Assembly: GCA_964414785.1 (NCBI GenBank)
Contig: CAYPXZ010000007.1
Span: 1-64,000 of the forward strand
DNA length: 64,000 nucleotides
Direction: 5' to 3'
Source: Palsa-1447 sp964414785
GTDB lineage: Bacteria > Verrucomicrobiota > Verrucomicrobiia > Opitutales > Opitutaceae
The stretch's first letter is position 1. Every line of letters begins with the position of its first letter. This document shows, piece by piece, positions 25,311 to 35,683 of the stretch. Made by a program: the position numbers and the translations under genes. The notes under the pieces were generated by a model. That model did no database searches, was not told the DNA's origin, and worked only from the letters and a program-made list of their open reading frames with translations.

Positions 25311-26504
25311 TTAATATACAACAATGGGCGCCCCGGCCATCGGGACCCCATCCGGAACGGGCGCCTTGGGTGTGCTCTTTATCGGGTAGCGGTAGGTTTC
25401 GCCCTGGAAATTGCGGAAGACGACCTCCTCGTCCGTGATGCTCTCGACGTAGTCGGGGTTCACGGGGACCTTCCCGCCGCCGCCCGGGGCATCGATCGTG
25501 AACTGCGGGACGGCATATCCCGTCGTGTTCCCGCGCAGCGCGCGGATGATCTCGATCCCCTTGCGCACATCCACCTTGAAGTGGCTGCCGCCGGTGATGA
25601 GGTCCATCTGGTAGAGGTAATAGGGCCTCACCCGCATGCGGAGCAGGCGGTGGACGAGCGCCTTCATGACCTCCGCGTCGTCATTGACCCCCTTCAGGAG
25701 CACGCTCTGGTTGCCCAGGGGGACCCCGGCAAAGGAGAGGCGCTCGCAGGCCGCCTTCAGCTCGGCGGTGCACTCCCGCGGGTGGTTCACGTGGATGCTC
25801 ATCCAGATCGGGCCGTGCTTCTTGAAGATCTCGCAGAGGGCGGGCGTGATCCTCTGGGGCAGGAAGACGGGGATCCGGGAGCCGATGCGGATGAACTCGA
25901 CGTGCTTGATGGCGCGAAGGCGGCTGATCAGGTGCTCCAGCTTCTTGTCCGAGAGGAGCAGCGGGTCCCCCCCCGACAGGAGGACGTCGCGGACCTCGGG
26001 GTGGGCCTCGATGTAGCGCAGGCCCTGCTCGTACTCGGGATGGAAGTTGTAGTCCTGGGCATTCGAGACGAGCCGGCTCCGGGTGCAGTAGCGGCAGTAC
26101 GCCGCGCACCGGTCCGTGACGAGGAAGAGCACCCGGTCGGGATAGCGGTGCACGAGGCCCGGGACCGGCGAATGCGTGTCCTCACCCAGGGAATCGAGCA
26201 TCTCCCCGGAGCTGACCACCATCTCGGACTCGCGGGGCACCACCTGCTTGCGGATGGGGCAGTCCGGGTCGTTGCGGTCGATCAGGTTGAAGAAGTAGGG
26301 GGTGATCGCCAGGGCGAGCTTCTTGTTGGCGTGCTCGCAGCCCGCGGACTCCTCGGGAGTAAGCACCATGTACTTCTCCAGCTGCTCTTTAGACGTGATC
26401 CGGTTCTTGAGCTGCCACGTCCAGTCGTTCCATTCCGCCTCGGGGACGTGCTGCCAAAGCCCCTGGCCTTCGAACCACGACTGTCGGTCTTCGGTGTAGG
26501 GCAT
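25311..26504 (-). CDS. kamA: Lysine 2,3-aminomutase family radical SAM enzyme
   Basis: This 397-residue radical SAM, PLP-dependent enzyme interconverts L-lysine and L-beta-lysine. The iron-sulfur cysteines are C133, C137 and C140 in CAAYCRYCTRSR. DVLLSGGDPLLLSDKKLEHL and GNTTGYAVPQFTIDAPGGGGK, with the PLP lysine region, are KamA hallmarks. An open frame runs about 75 codons further upstream, but it would cross the divergent carA start and lacks homology, so the ATG at 26504 was chosen. Beta-lysine can be an osmolyte precursor or, with EpmA, a modifier of EF-P; no acetyltransferase or EpmA gene is adjacent. Confidence 0.9.
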   Translation of the reverse strand: MPYTEDRQSWFEGQGLWQHVPEAEWNDWTWQLKNRITSKEQLEKYMVLTPEESAGCEHANKKLALAITPYFFNLIDRNDPDCPIRKQVVPRESEMVVSSGEMLDSLGEDTHSPVPGLVHRYPDRVLFLVTDRCAAYCRYCTRSRLVSNAQDYNFHPEYEQGLRYIEAHPEVRDVLLSGGDPLLLSDKKLEHLISRLRAIKHVEFIRIGSRIPVFLPQRITPALCEIFKKHGPIWMSIHVNHPRECTAELKAACERLSFAGVPLGNQSVLLKGVNDDAEVMKALVHRLLRMRVRPYYLYQMDLITGGSHFKVDVRKGIEIIRALRGNTTGYAVPQFTIDAPGGGGKVPVNPDYVESITDEEVVFRNFQGETYRYPIKSTPKAPVPDGVPMAGAPIVVY

Positions 26505-26622
26505 TTGGGTGTGGGCGCCACCGTCAGGCACCCCGCCATCGTTGTCAAATCGGAGGTTATGATCGTCATTTCGGGGCTTTTTGGTTGGCAGGGCGAAGCC
26601 GGCAGATTTTGTTCGACCCTTG

Positions 26623-27791
<1,169 letters not shown>

Positions 27792-27795
<4 letters not shown>

Positions 27796-29726
27796 AGCGG
27801 GCCTTGGCCCTGCCTCAGGTCGCCCGTGAAGACCCAGTCCCTGCCCTGAACGGGCGGGCCCAGGCCCACCCCGGGTTTTCGGGCCGCACCGTCGAAGAAA
27901 TACGCCCTCTGGTGCAGGACGGTCGCCCCGTCCACGGCCACGAAGAGGGTTCCGGAGAGGGCGTCCGCGTCCTGCCGGCTGAGCGAGTCGTAGAACGGAT
28001 GCTCCCTAGGCGGGTAGAACGACCCCATCGAGATCCGAAGCGTGTGGGGCCGGCCGTAGTCTATCTCAAACGGCGGCCCCAGGGTCGGGCCCGCGGGGCC
28101 CAGGAACCCGAACTGGATGTGCGTCGCGTCCGTGTAGTGCACGTAGAGGGCGTTGGTCCATGGCCTCCAGCCGGTGACGACGAGGGGCTCGTTTCGCCCC
28201 GCCTTCTCCCCGGGGAAGCGGACCACGAGGTCCACCGGTCCGTACGCCACGTCGTGAAGGCGGTCGTACCAGAAGGACGGAAGGTCGAGCGCGTGCGCGA
28301 TCGCGCGGTAGGCGCGCGGGTGCACCGTCCTGAAGACCTCGTAGCGCGCGATCGCGGCGCACCCGACGAAGAACACCGAGGCTGCGGCGAGTCCGCCCCA
28401 GAGGATCCGGGCCGCGGCCCGGCGCACCGGGCCGGCCCGCGCCCACGACTCAAGCGCCCAGAGGCCGAGGACCATCAGGACCGGCAGCCCGCACATCGCG
28501 TCGACCGTGTACCGGCTGTTGGTCCCGCAGTAGAGAATGAGGACGCCGCACACGGTGGCGAAGAGCGCCGCAAGCGAGGCCGCGGCGAGGCCCAGGCCCG
28601 CAGCCGCCCCCCTTGACCGGGCAAGCGCGGCGCCCCCCGCGCACAGGAGAAGGACCGGCATGTTCGCGAGGACACCGTACATCTCCTCGGGATCCGAGGT
28701 GTAGCCGCTCGGCACCACGGGGAGGCGCGGGACCCTGAAGAAGGGGAACCAGGGCGAGAGGTGGGCCGGCGCCAGGAAGTACAGGTACGCGTTCGTCCAG
28801 GCGTAGGAGAGGCTGAACGGCTTCGTCGGCTCGGGCGAATAGAGCACCATGTAGCTCGTGCCGAGTTCGAGCGGGTTGCCGAACCGCAGGGCGTTGTACG
28901 CCGCAAGGAGGAGGCCCACGCCCGCAAGCGGAAGCCCGAGCGCAAGCACCCTCTTGGTCCACTCGGCGCGCCCGGCCGGTGCGGCCCGCTCGGCCCGCCA
29001 GAGGTAAACGAGGGGAAGCGCGAGGACCGCGGTCCCGAAGATGAAGTTGGGGCGCGAGCCGATCGCCAGGGCATACGAGAGGGAGGCCGCGCCGAGCCAG
29101 GAAGCCGTCCTGGGGCCCCCTGCCGCGGCGTGGGCACACAGGAGCGCCAGCATCGAGAAGCAGTAGGCGCTCGCGATCGGCACCTCCCACATCCCGACCC
29201 GGCACAGGAGGATCGGCCACCAGTTGACAAGGCCCAGGAGGAACGCGCTTGCGAACAGGACCCCGCCGTCAAGCCAGGGGAAGTGCTCCCTGCGAAGGCG
29301 CGCAAGGAGCGCGAGCGACGCCAGGTACCCCAGGCTCGCGAAGATCGCGGCGGCCCAGTACTGCGCGAGGTGGGCACCCGTGAGTACCTTCCACGGCAAG
29401 AAGAGGACGACCGCGGGGACGGCCCCGAAATAGAGGTAGTACCGCCCGCGGTAGAGGCTCGTGTCGTGCACCCGCGCGCTGTAGAGCGGGAGCACCTGCC
29501 CGTCCCTCACCGCCGACGGGTCGGGGGCGAGGTCCATGTACAGGTGGCCCGAGAGGAATCCGTCGACCAGGAGGTTGTAGTGGTTGTAGGTGACGGGCTT
29601 CGCCCGGTAGGCCTCCCGGTTCTCGGAGGCCACGGCGAAGTACAGCGAGACCACCAGCAGGGCCGCCGCACCCAGCAAAAGGATGTCCCGGCGTTCCTGG
29701 CCTTGCTGGGCGACGCGGGCGTTCAC
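27792..29726 (-). CDS. Polytopic membrane protein, GT-C-like (function unknown)
   Basis: This 644-residue protein is not assigned to a known enzyme. It has about ten hydrophobic segments from residue 16 to about 470, then a soluble C-terminal domain of about 170 residues. The first periplasmic loop contains LLVDGFLSGHLYMDLAPDP, an acidic loop motif in the position where GT-C glycosyltransferases (PMT/ArnT-like) carry their catalytic aspartate. The C-terminal part (VVTGWRPWTNALYVHYTDATHIQFGFLG region) looks like a beta-sandwich. A role in transferring sugars to envelope polymers is plausible but inferred. It overlaps the carA stop on the opposite strand. Confidence 0.6.
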
Positions 29727-29762
29727 CTCGGGGGTTGGGGCTCGACCCGGTCCGGCACCGGC

Positions 29763-30536
29763 TCAGCCCGCCTCGGCACCGAGGTAGGCCGCGAACTTCG
29801 CCGCGTCCTCCGGGACATCGACGCCAATCGACGGGTCCTGGGTGAACCCCACGGCGATCTCGCGGCCGTTCTCGATCGCCCTCAACTGCTCCAGCCGCTC
29901 GATCGCCTCCAGCCTGCCCGGGGGCAGGCGCGCGAAGTCCTCCAGGAAGGCGGCCTTGTAGGCATAGAGTCCCAGGTGCTTGTAGCACGAGTTCGCCGAC
30001 ACCCAGCCCTCGGTGGGGTCGCCCGCGAGGTCCCTCGGGTAAGGGATCGGCGAGCGGGAGAAATAGAGGGCCCGGCCCTTCGCGTCGCACACCACCTTGA
30101 CCTGGTTGGGGTTGCGGAAGTCGGCGGCCGTCGTGAAGCGGGTCGCGAGGGTCGCCATGTCGGCCGGACCCGCGATCAGCTCGGAGAGCAGCCTGATCTG
30201 CTCGGCTGATACAAGGGGCTCGTCCGCCTGGACGTTGATGACATGGTCGGCTCCCACCGTCCTGTTGGCCTCGGCGATCCGGTCCGTTCCGCTGGCGTGG
30301 TCGACCCGGGTCATGACCGTCCGGTATCCCCCCGTCGCCAGGCACTCCGAAAGGAGCGGGTCGTCGACCGCAAACCAGAGGTCAAACCGCGGCGCCACCT
30401 CGACAATTCGCTCCGCAACCCAGCGCAGGAGGGGCTTCCCCTTGATCTTGTGCAAGAGCTTCCTGGGAAATCTCTTAGATTCCAGACGGCACGGTACGAT
30501 TATTGCTATTCGTGACACCCGCGGCCATGCTGCCAT
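29763..30536 (-). CDS. kdsB: 3-deoxy-manno-octulosonate cytidylyltransferase (CMP-KDO synthetase)
   Basis: This enzyme, about 257 residues long, activates KDO with CTP for lipopolysaccharide core synthesis. The nucleotide-binding N-terminus is IIVPCRLESKRFPRKLL. VMTRVDHASGTDRIAEA, INVQADEPLVSAEQI and YFSRSPIPYPRD are diagnostic. The ATG at 30536 was used; a GTG at 30518 gives the more typical 251-residue form and may be the true start. A conserved LPS step is good evidence for an outer membrane. The gene is divergent from the HPr gene about 80 bp away. Confidence 0.93.
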   Translation of the reverse strand: MAAWPRVSRIAIIVPCRLESKRFPRKLLHKIKGKPLLRWVAERIVEVAPRFDLWFAVDDPLLSECLATGGYRTVMTRVDHASGTDRIAEANRTVGADHVINVQADEPLVSAEQIRLLSELIAGPADMATLATRFTTAADFRNPNQVKVVCDAKGRALYFSRSPIPYPRDLAGDPTEGWVSANSCYKHLGLYAYKAAFLEDFARLPPGRLEAIERLEQLRAIENGREIAVGFTQDPSIGVDVPEDAAKFAAYLGAEAG

Positions 30537-30615
30537 CTGGTTTTTGAGTTGCAAGCCGGGCTTAGCTGCTGAGGGTTATCCACCCTTCACCCAACTCCCG
30601 CAAATCGAACCCACC

Positions 30616-30918
30616 TTGACGAATCCAACTGACACGACCCCCTCCGGATCGGCCGTAGTGAAGGAGCTAGTTGTCCAGAACAAGCTGGGGATCCACGCGC
30701 GCCCTGCCGCGATGATCGTGCGGATCACCAACAAGTTCAAATCCGAGGTGTTCGTCGAGAAGGACGAGGAGCAGGTGAACGGGAAGAGCATCATGGGGCT
30801 CATGATGCTGGCCGCCGGAAAGGGCTCGACCGTCAAGTTCATCGTCACGGGCGAGGACGCGCAGCAGATGCTCACCGAGCTTGAGCAGCTCTTCGCGCGC
30901 AAGTTCGACGAGGCCTGA
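30616..30918 (+). CDS. ptsH: HPr family phosphocarrier protein
   Basis: This HPr-like protein has the phosphorylatable histidine in GIHARPAAMIV (H27 from the TTG start) and the regulatory serine loop NGKSIMGLMMLAAGKGS. It relays phosphate between enzyme I and sugar transporters, or acts in an Ntr-type regulatory pathway. No enzyme I or sugar permease is in the window, so the regulatory role is open. Start choice is uncertain: a TTG at 30616 gives 100 residues with a short Thr/Pro-rich lead, and a GTG at 30658 gives the classical 86 residues. The frame is open far upstream without homology. Confidence 0.88.
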   Translation: MTNPTDTTPSGSAVVKELVVQNKLGIHARPAAMIVRITNKFKSEVFVEKDEEQVNGKSIMGLMMLAAGKGSTVKFIVTGEDAQQMLTELEQLFARKFDEA

Positions 30919-30941
30919 CCCCGCGGCCCTTTTCCGGGCCC

Positions 30942-31742
30942 TCAGAAGCCGTAGAACGCACGCGCCGCGGCCGTCGTCGACGCCGCGAGCTCATCCAGGT
31001 CGACCCCGAACATGCCGGCCGCATACTCGGCCGTGTGCCGCAGATAGGCCGGCTCGTTGGGCTTTCCCCTGTGGGGGACCGGGGACAGGAACGGGGCGTC
31101 CGTCTCTATCATGAGCCGGGGGAGCCCCTGGGCCTTCGCCGCCGCCCGCACGGAGTCCGCGTTCTTGTAGGTGAGGATCCCGGTGAACGACCCGCGCCCG
31201 CCCCTTTGCACGAGCTCGCGGATCTCCGCCTCCCCCTCGGAGAAGCAGTGGAAGACGACGCGCCCCCAGTCGACCCCGCTCGCGTCGATCATGTCGACGC
31301 ATTCGCGGAACGCCCCCCTTGAATGGATGACGAGCACGCATCCGAGCCCGCGCGCAAGCGAGAGCTGGGCCTCGAAGGCCGCCCTCTGCAGGCCGAAGAC
31401 CCGCTCCGCCTCCGCGGGGTCCTTCGGGAGGTGGAACCGGTCGAGGCCGCACTCGCCGAGGGCCACCGGGGCGTCGGCCGCCCCGCGGTCCCAGTGCCCC
31501 CTGATGAGGGCCGCGGCGTCCTCCCAGCCCTTCTCCACCGAGCAGGGATGGATGCCGACCGTGTAGCGGATGCAGCCGCGGTGGGCGCACGAGATCTCGC
31601 GGTAGAGCTCCCAGTCGTCGGGCGCCGTGCCGACGGCGACCATCCACTCGACGCCCGCCGTTCGCGCGCGCCGGATGAGGTCCGGAAGGCCGCCGGCCTT
31701 GGCGACGGCGTCCAGGTGGGTGTGGGTGTCTACGAGCGTCAT
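30942..31742 (-). CDS. tatD: TatD family metal-dependent hydrolase
   Basis: This cytoplasmic TIM-barrel metallohydrolase of 266 residues belongs to the TatD DNase family. Metal ligands are visible in DTHTHLD at the N-terminus, ALGECGLDRF, VIHSRGAF, VVFHCFSEG and IETDAPFLSPVPHRGKPNEP. Family members act on DNA 3' ends in repair or quality control. The ATG at 31742 begins the family homology; an upstream extension crosses the divergent ABC gene region. It is convergent with the HPr gene (23-bp gap). Confidence 0.92.
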   Translation of the reverse strand: MTLVDTHTHLDAVAKAGGLPDLIRRARTAGVEWMVAVGTAPDDWELYREISCAHRGCIRYTVGIHPCSVEKGWEDAAALIRGHWDRGAADAPVALGECGLDRFHLPKDPAEAERVFGLQRAAFEAQLSLARGLGCVLVIHSRGAFRECVDMIDASGVDWGRVVFHCFSEGEAEIRELVQRGGRGSFTGILTYKNADSVRAAAKAQGLPRLMIETDAPFLSPVPHRGKPNEPAYLRHTAEYAAGMFGVDLDELAASTTAAARAFYGF

Positions 31743-31830
31743 GGGTCTTGGGCCGCCGATCCTCGGAAATCCGGGGCCGGCGCACAAGACCCGGTTGAAT
31801 TCCCTTGGGGCGCCCTCCATCCTCGTTTCC

Positions 31831-32637
31831 GTGGCCGACATCCTCAAAGTCTCGGGTCTGCGCGTGACCCGCGGACGCACCGAAATCCTGCGCGGCATCG
31901 ACTGGCGCGTCCAAAGGGGCGAGCACTGGGTCATCCTGGGGCCCAACGGCTGCGGGAAGACGTCGCTCCTGAAGTCGATCACGGGCTACCTCTCGCCGTC
32001 GTCCGGAGAGATCGCCCTCCTCGGGAGGCGCTACGGCGAGAGCGACTGGCGGGAACTCAGGCTCGAGGTCGGCATCGTGACGTCCGCCCTCCAGGCGGCG
32101 ATACCGCCCGCCGAGACCGCGCTCGAGACCGTCGTCAGCGGGCGCTACGCGCAGCTCGACCTCTGGTCCAAGCCCTCGCGCTCCGAGTCCGCCGAGGGCC
32201 GCAGGCTGCTCCGGTTCGTGGGAGGGACGCACCTCGCGGGACGCGAGTGGGCGCACCTCTCCCAGGGGGAGCGCCAGAGGATCCTGATCGCCCGCTCGCT
32301 CATGGCCCGGCCGAAGCTCCTTATCCTCGACGAGCCCTGCGCCGGGCTCGACCCGGTCTCCCGGGAGGAATTCCTCTGGTTCGTGGAGGGCTTGGCGAGG
32401 AGGCGCTCGGGCCCGTCCCTTGTCCTCGTCACGCACCACGCGGAGGAGATCATGCCGGCGTTCACGCACGCGCTCCTCCTTCGGGAGGGGGGCGTCTTCG
32501 CCTCGGGGGCAAAGCTTGGGGTCGTCACCACCCGCAGGCTGAGCGGCGCATTCGGGGCCCGGGTAAGCGTCCGCCGGCACCGCGGCCGCTACGCGGCCTT
32601 GGTCGGGCACCACCGGAATCCCTCGGCGGGACTCTGA
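31831..32637 (+). CDS. Orphan ABC transporter ATP-binding protein
   Basis: This protein of about 268 residues has a single ABC ATPase domain: Walker A GPNGCGKTS, signature LSQGERQRI, Walker B LLILDEPCAGLDP, and the switch histidine in LVTHHAEEIMPAF. The layout resembles ModF/YlmA-type ATPases. No permease or binding protein is next to it, so the partner is unknown; it may energise a distant transporter. GTG at 31831 (VADILKVSG) is the best start, since the longer open frame overlaps tatD's own 5' end and lacks homology. Confidence 0.82.
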   Translation: MADILKVSGLRVTRGRTEILRGIDWRVQRGEHWVILGPNGCGKTSLLKSITGYLSPSSGEIALLGRRYGESDWRELRLEVGIVTSALQAAIPPAETALETVVSGRYAQLDLWSKPSRSESAEGRRLLRFVGGTHLAGREWAHLSQGERQRILIARSLMARPKLLILDEPCAGLDPVSREEFLWFVEGLARRRSGPSLVLVTHHAEEIMPAFTHALLLREGGVFASGAKLGVVTTRRLSGAFGARVSVRRHRGRYAALVGHHRNPSAGL

Positions 32638-32651
32638 GGGCCCCGGGGAGC

Positions 32652-33530
32652 CTACTTCCCGGGCACGACGCCCAGGTCCTTCACGTCGCCCACCTCGACT
32701 CGGCCCTCGGGCACCGGGTCGTGCCTGAGGCCGTTGCTGTCCCGGCCGAAATAGCGCGACGCGTAGAGCGCCATCGTTGCGAGCTCCTTGTCGAACCCGT
32801 TGTGGTGCTCATCGATGCTGAACCGGGTTTCCCAGAGCAGCTTGTGCTTCTTATCTTTCAGCAGGAGCTGGAAGTCGTAGGCCATGAGCACCACGAAATA
32901 GCGGTCCCGCTCAAGCTCGTTGAGCATGTCCTGCCTGCGGACCGCGAGCGCCGTCCCGTTCTGGGCGTTGAACGTCGTGTTCCACCACGAGTCGTAGCCA
33001 AGCATCATGGCGTTTCGCCTGTTCATGTTGTCGCGTATCCGGTTCTGGGCCTGGACGGCGGCCATCGCGGTCGTCACCTCGTCAAACGCCTCCTGCTTCG
33101 CCAGGCCGGGAGGCAGGTTGTTGTAGACCTCGTTCGCGTAATAGAGCTCCTGGTAGACGGGTGAGTCCGAGCCGTACTCCTCCGCCCGAGTCGTGCCCCA
33201 GTAGACCATGATCAGGAGCCGGGTCGCCTTCGGGTCCTTTGCCGGGACGTAATTCTGTGCGGCGAGCGGGGCGGCGATCGTCCGCGCCACGTCCATGAAG
33301 TCCAGCTTGTCGATGGTCTTGTCGACGCGGTTGCCGCTCCAGTAGCCGCCCTTCGCAAAGGCATAGGCCTCGGGCCGGAAAGACCCGTCCGGGCGTTTCA
33401 CGCGCACGTAGTCGTCGCTCACCTTGGACGCGACGGCCTCGATCTCCTCCGCTCTTGCGGAAGGGGGGCCCGAGAGCGCCGCCAGGGCGCCCGCCATGAG
33501 GAGCGGTCCTATGCGGGGATACTTTGTCAT
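32652..33530 (-). CDS. Secreted protein of unknown family, tandem paralog 1
   Basis: I do not recognise this 292-residue exported protein. A signal peptide (RIGPLLMAGALAALSGPPSARA) is followed by EEIEAVASKVSDDYVR, a DGSFRPEAYAFAKGGYW block, and DPKATRLLIMVYWGTT. The C-terminus has KLLWETRFSIDEHHNGFDKE and YFGRDSNGL. These blocks recur almost unchanged in the neighbouring gene (33548-34486) and, more divergently, in the gene at 42805-43968. The alternating hydrophobic YWGTT and FVVLMAYDFQ strands suggest a mixed alpha/beta periplasmic fold. It lies 17 bp downstream of paralog 2 on the same strand, so the pair is probably an operon. Confidence 0.8.
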   Translation of the reverse strand: MTKYPRIGPLLMAGALAALSGPPSARAEEIEAVASKVSDDYVRVKRPDGSFRPEAYAFAKGGYWSGNRVDKTIDKLDFMDVARTIAAPLAAQNYVPAKDPKATRLLIMVYWGTTRAEEYGSDSPVYQELYYANEVYNNLPPGLAKQEAFDEVTTAMAAVQAQNRIRDNMNRRNAMMLGYDSWWNTTFNAQNGTALAVRRQDMLNELERDRYFVVLMAYDFQLLLKDKKHKLLWETRFSIDEHHNGFDKELATMALYASRYFGRDSNGLRHDPVPEGRVEVGDVKDLGVVPGK

Positions 33531-33547
33531 CGTGCCCGGGGCTCCGG

Positions 33548-34486
33548 TTACTTCTTCTCTGGGACGACTCCCAGGTTCCTCACATCGCCCACCTCGACAT
33601 GGCCCTCCGGAATGGGCTTATGCATGAGCCCATGGCTGTCCTGTCCGAAGTACGCCGCCGCGTACTTCGCCATCGATTCGAGCTGCTTGTCGAATTCGTT
33701 GTGGTGCTCGCTCACGCTGAAGCGGGTCTCCCAGAGGAGCTTCGACTTCTTCTCCTTCCACATCATCTGGAAGTCGTAGGCCAGGAGCACCACGAAGTAG
33801 CGGTCCTCCTCGAGCTCGTCGAGCATGTCGCGCTTGCGGACCTCGAGCGCCGTGCCGTTCTGGGCGTCGAAGGTCGCCGCCCACCAGGAGTCGTATCCGA
33901 GCATGAGCGCGTTGATGCGGTCGGCCTGGTCGCGAATCCGGTTCTCGGCCTGGACGGCCGCGATGTCGGTCGTCACCTCGTCGAACTCCTGCCATGCGGC
34001 GAGGTCACCCGCGGGAGGCAGCTTGCTGTTGCCAAACCGGTCATGCTGCTTCGAGGGGGCCCACCTCTGGTTGAGCGTCTGGTAGTCGTCCTTCAGGTTC
34101 TGGAAGGCCGCCGTGTCGGTGGCGTGCTCCGGCGCCTCCGTCGTCCCCCAGTAGACCATGATCAGGAGCTTCGTCGCCTTCGGATCCTTTGCCGGGATGT
34201 AGTTCTGGCTTCCCAGCGGGGCCGCGATCGTGCGCGCCACGTCAAGGAACCCCATTTTGTCGATCGTCTTGTCGTTCCGGTCGCCGCTCCAATAGCCGCC
34301 CTTTGCGAATGCGTAGTACTCGGCCTTGAACGTCCCGTTCGGGAGCTTCTGGCGCACGTAGTCGTCGCTCGTCCTCGACGAAACGGCCTCGATCTCCTCG
34401 GCCTGGGCCGCAGCCGCGAGGAGAATCACCGCGGCACCCAACGCCAGTGCGCGGGTTGAGAGCGGGACGGCAATGCGCGCCTTCAT
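33548..34486 (-). CDS. Secreted protein of unknown family, tandem paralog 2
   Basis: This 312-residue exported protein is clearly a duplicate of its downstream neighbour. A signal peptide (STRALALGAAVILLAAAAQA) precedes EEIEAVSSRTSDDYVR. AFAKGGYWSGDRNDKTIDK, DPKATKLLIMVYWGTT, NRIRDQADRINALMLGYDSWW and KLLWETRFSVSEHHNEFDK follow. A Gln/Asn/Pro-rich insertion of about 20 residues after residue 125 distinguishes it from paralog 1. The ATG at 34486 was chosen because it starts the signal peptide; an open frame continues upstream without homology. No function is known. Confidence 0.8.
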   Translation of the reverse strand: MKARIAVPLSTRALALGAAVILLAAAAQAEEIEAVSSRTSDDYVRQKLPNGTFKAEYYAFAKGGYWSGDRNDKTIDKMGFLDVARTIAAPLGSQNYIPAKDPKATKLLIMVYWGTTEAPEHATDTAAFQNLKDDYQTLNQRWAPSKQHDRFGNSKLPPAGDLAAWQEFDEVTTDIAAVQAENRIRDQADRINALMLGYDSWWAATFDAQNGTALEVRKRDMLDELEEDRYFVVLLAYDFQMMWKEKKSKLLWETRFSVSEHHNEFDKQLESMAKYAAAYFGQDSHGLMHKPIPEGHVEVGDVRNLGVVPEKK

Positions 34487-34765
34487 GGTTGGGTTGTGAA
34501 TTCCTGAGCTGGCAACCTTGGCGCTTCCCAAGGAGCGGGGGTGGCTCTTCATGGGCCCTGTCCCCCACGCATAACAGCATGACGGGCGGAAGTACTTCAA
34601 GATGCGTGAAATTAAAAGAGGAAGGTGTCCGCCCAAGCGGCCAGCGAGGGAGGATTCTGGGGGTTTGGGTTCTAGCTGCTGTCCCACAATGCCTTGGCCT
34701 ACTCTCCGCAGTTTGCTGCACCCGAACGCCCGTCGACCGCGGACCCACTCCGCGGCGGAGAAAAA

Positions 34766-34800
34766 ATACTTGTATATGCCTTAATCAGTATATACCTGTA
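34766..34800 (+). promoter_or_regulatory. Candidate promoter/operator of the ars operon
   Basis: AT-rich repeats TTGTAT (34770-34775) and TATACC (34791-34796), with TGTATAT and AGTATATA half-sites, lie directly before arsR. ArsR proteins commonly repress from such dyads overlapping their own promoter. The -10-like box is about 9 nt from the ATG, so the message would be nearly leaderless. Spacing between the boxes is 15 bp, so the call is tentative. Confidence 0.4.
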
Positions 34801-34805
34801 TCGAC

Positions 34806-35198
34806 ATGAAACTGGTCCAAATCTACCAATGCCTGTGCGACCAGACGCGCCTGCGCATCCTCAACCTGCTTGGCAGCGGGGAGCTGTGCGTCTGCCACAT
34901 CCAGGAGGTCCTCGACGAGCCCCAGGTGAAGGTGTCCAAGCACCTCGCCTACCTTAGGTCCCATGGGATGGTGGCCGTGCGCAGGAACGCCAACTGGATG
35001 GTTTACAGCCTTCCCGAGAAACCCTCGCCTGAACTCAAGGCGAACCTGGCGTGCCTCCAGGACTGCGCCCGGGAGGATCCCCTCTTCGGCGCGGACGCCG
35101 GAAGACTCCGGAAGCTGAAGGCCTGCTTCGAGCGCAATAGCCCCATCTGCTGCGCCCCGGCGCCGATCAAGGGAAAGTCCGGGGTCCCCGCCCGATGA
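34806..35198 (+). CDS. arsR: ArsR/SmtB family transcriptional repressor
   Basis: This 130-residue winged-helix protein probably represses the arsenic operon it begins. It has the ArsR core CDQTRLRILNLLGSGELCVCHIQEVL; the cysteine pair in ELCVCH is the classic As(III) sensing motif. The recognition helix region QVKVSKHLAYLRSHGMV follows. Extra cysteines near the C-terminus (CLQDC and ICCAP) may also bind metalloid. The stop overlaps arsC by 4 bp (ATGA). AT-rich dyads directly upstream are the likely operator. Confidence 0.92.
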   Translation: MKLVQIYQCLCDQTRLRILNLLGSGELCVCHIQEVLDEPQVKVSKHLAYLRSHGMVAVRRNANWMVYSLPEKPSPELKANLACLQDCAREDPLFGADAGRLRKLKACFERNSPICCAPAPIKGKSGVPAR

Positions 35199-35683
35199 GC
35201 CCGACCCCCTTCAAGGTCCTGATCCTGTGCACGGGCAACTCCGCCAGGAGCATCATCGGGGAATACCTCCTCCGAAAGAAGGGCAAGGGGCGCTTCGAGG
35301 TGCACAGCGCCGGCGCCAAGCCCTCGGGCACCGTCAACCCCCTCGCCCTTTGGGTCCTCAAGGAGAAGTACGACATCGACGCCGGTGACGCGCGCAGCAA
35401 GTCCTGGGACGAGTTCAGGGACGTCCGGTTCGATTTCATCATCACGGTCTGCGACAACGCCCGGGAGTCGTGCCCGGTGTGGCCGGGGCAGCCGGTCCTC
35501 GCCCACTGGGGCTCGCCGGATCCCGCCGCCCTCGAGGGCACCCTGGATCAGAAGCGGTGGCTCTTCATCCAGGTCGCTTCCCAGATCGCGCGCCGGATCG
35601 AGCTCCTGTGCGCGCTCCCTGACGCCGAGTTGAAGAAGATCCAGCTCGACCAGATCGCCGCGAAGACGCCCTTTCGCCCGTGA
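35195..35683 (+). CDS. arsC: Arsenate reductase (low-molecular-weight phosphatase type)
   Basis: This 162-residue protein has the phosphatase-fold P-loop ILCTGNSARS near the N-terminus, with the nucleophilic cysteine. It also has FDFIITVCDNARESCPVWPG containing two further conserved cysteines, and AHWGSPDPA. It reduces arsenate to arsenite for export, by the thioredoxin-coupled ArsC mechanism. It is flanked by arsR (4-bp overlap) and the Acr3 exporter (GTGA overlap), so the three genes form a compact operon. Confidence 0.93.
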   Translation: MSPTPFKVLILCTGNSARSIIGEYLLRKKGKGRFEVHSAGAKPSGTVNPLALWVLKEKYDIDAGDARSKSWDEFRDVRFDFIITVCDNARESCPVWPGQPVLAHWGSPDPAALEGTLDQKRWLFIQVASQIARRIELLCALPDAELKKIQLDQIAAKTPFRP

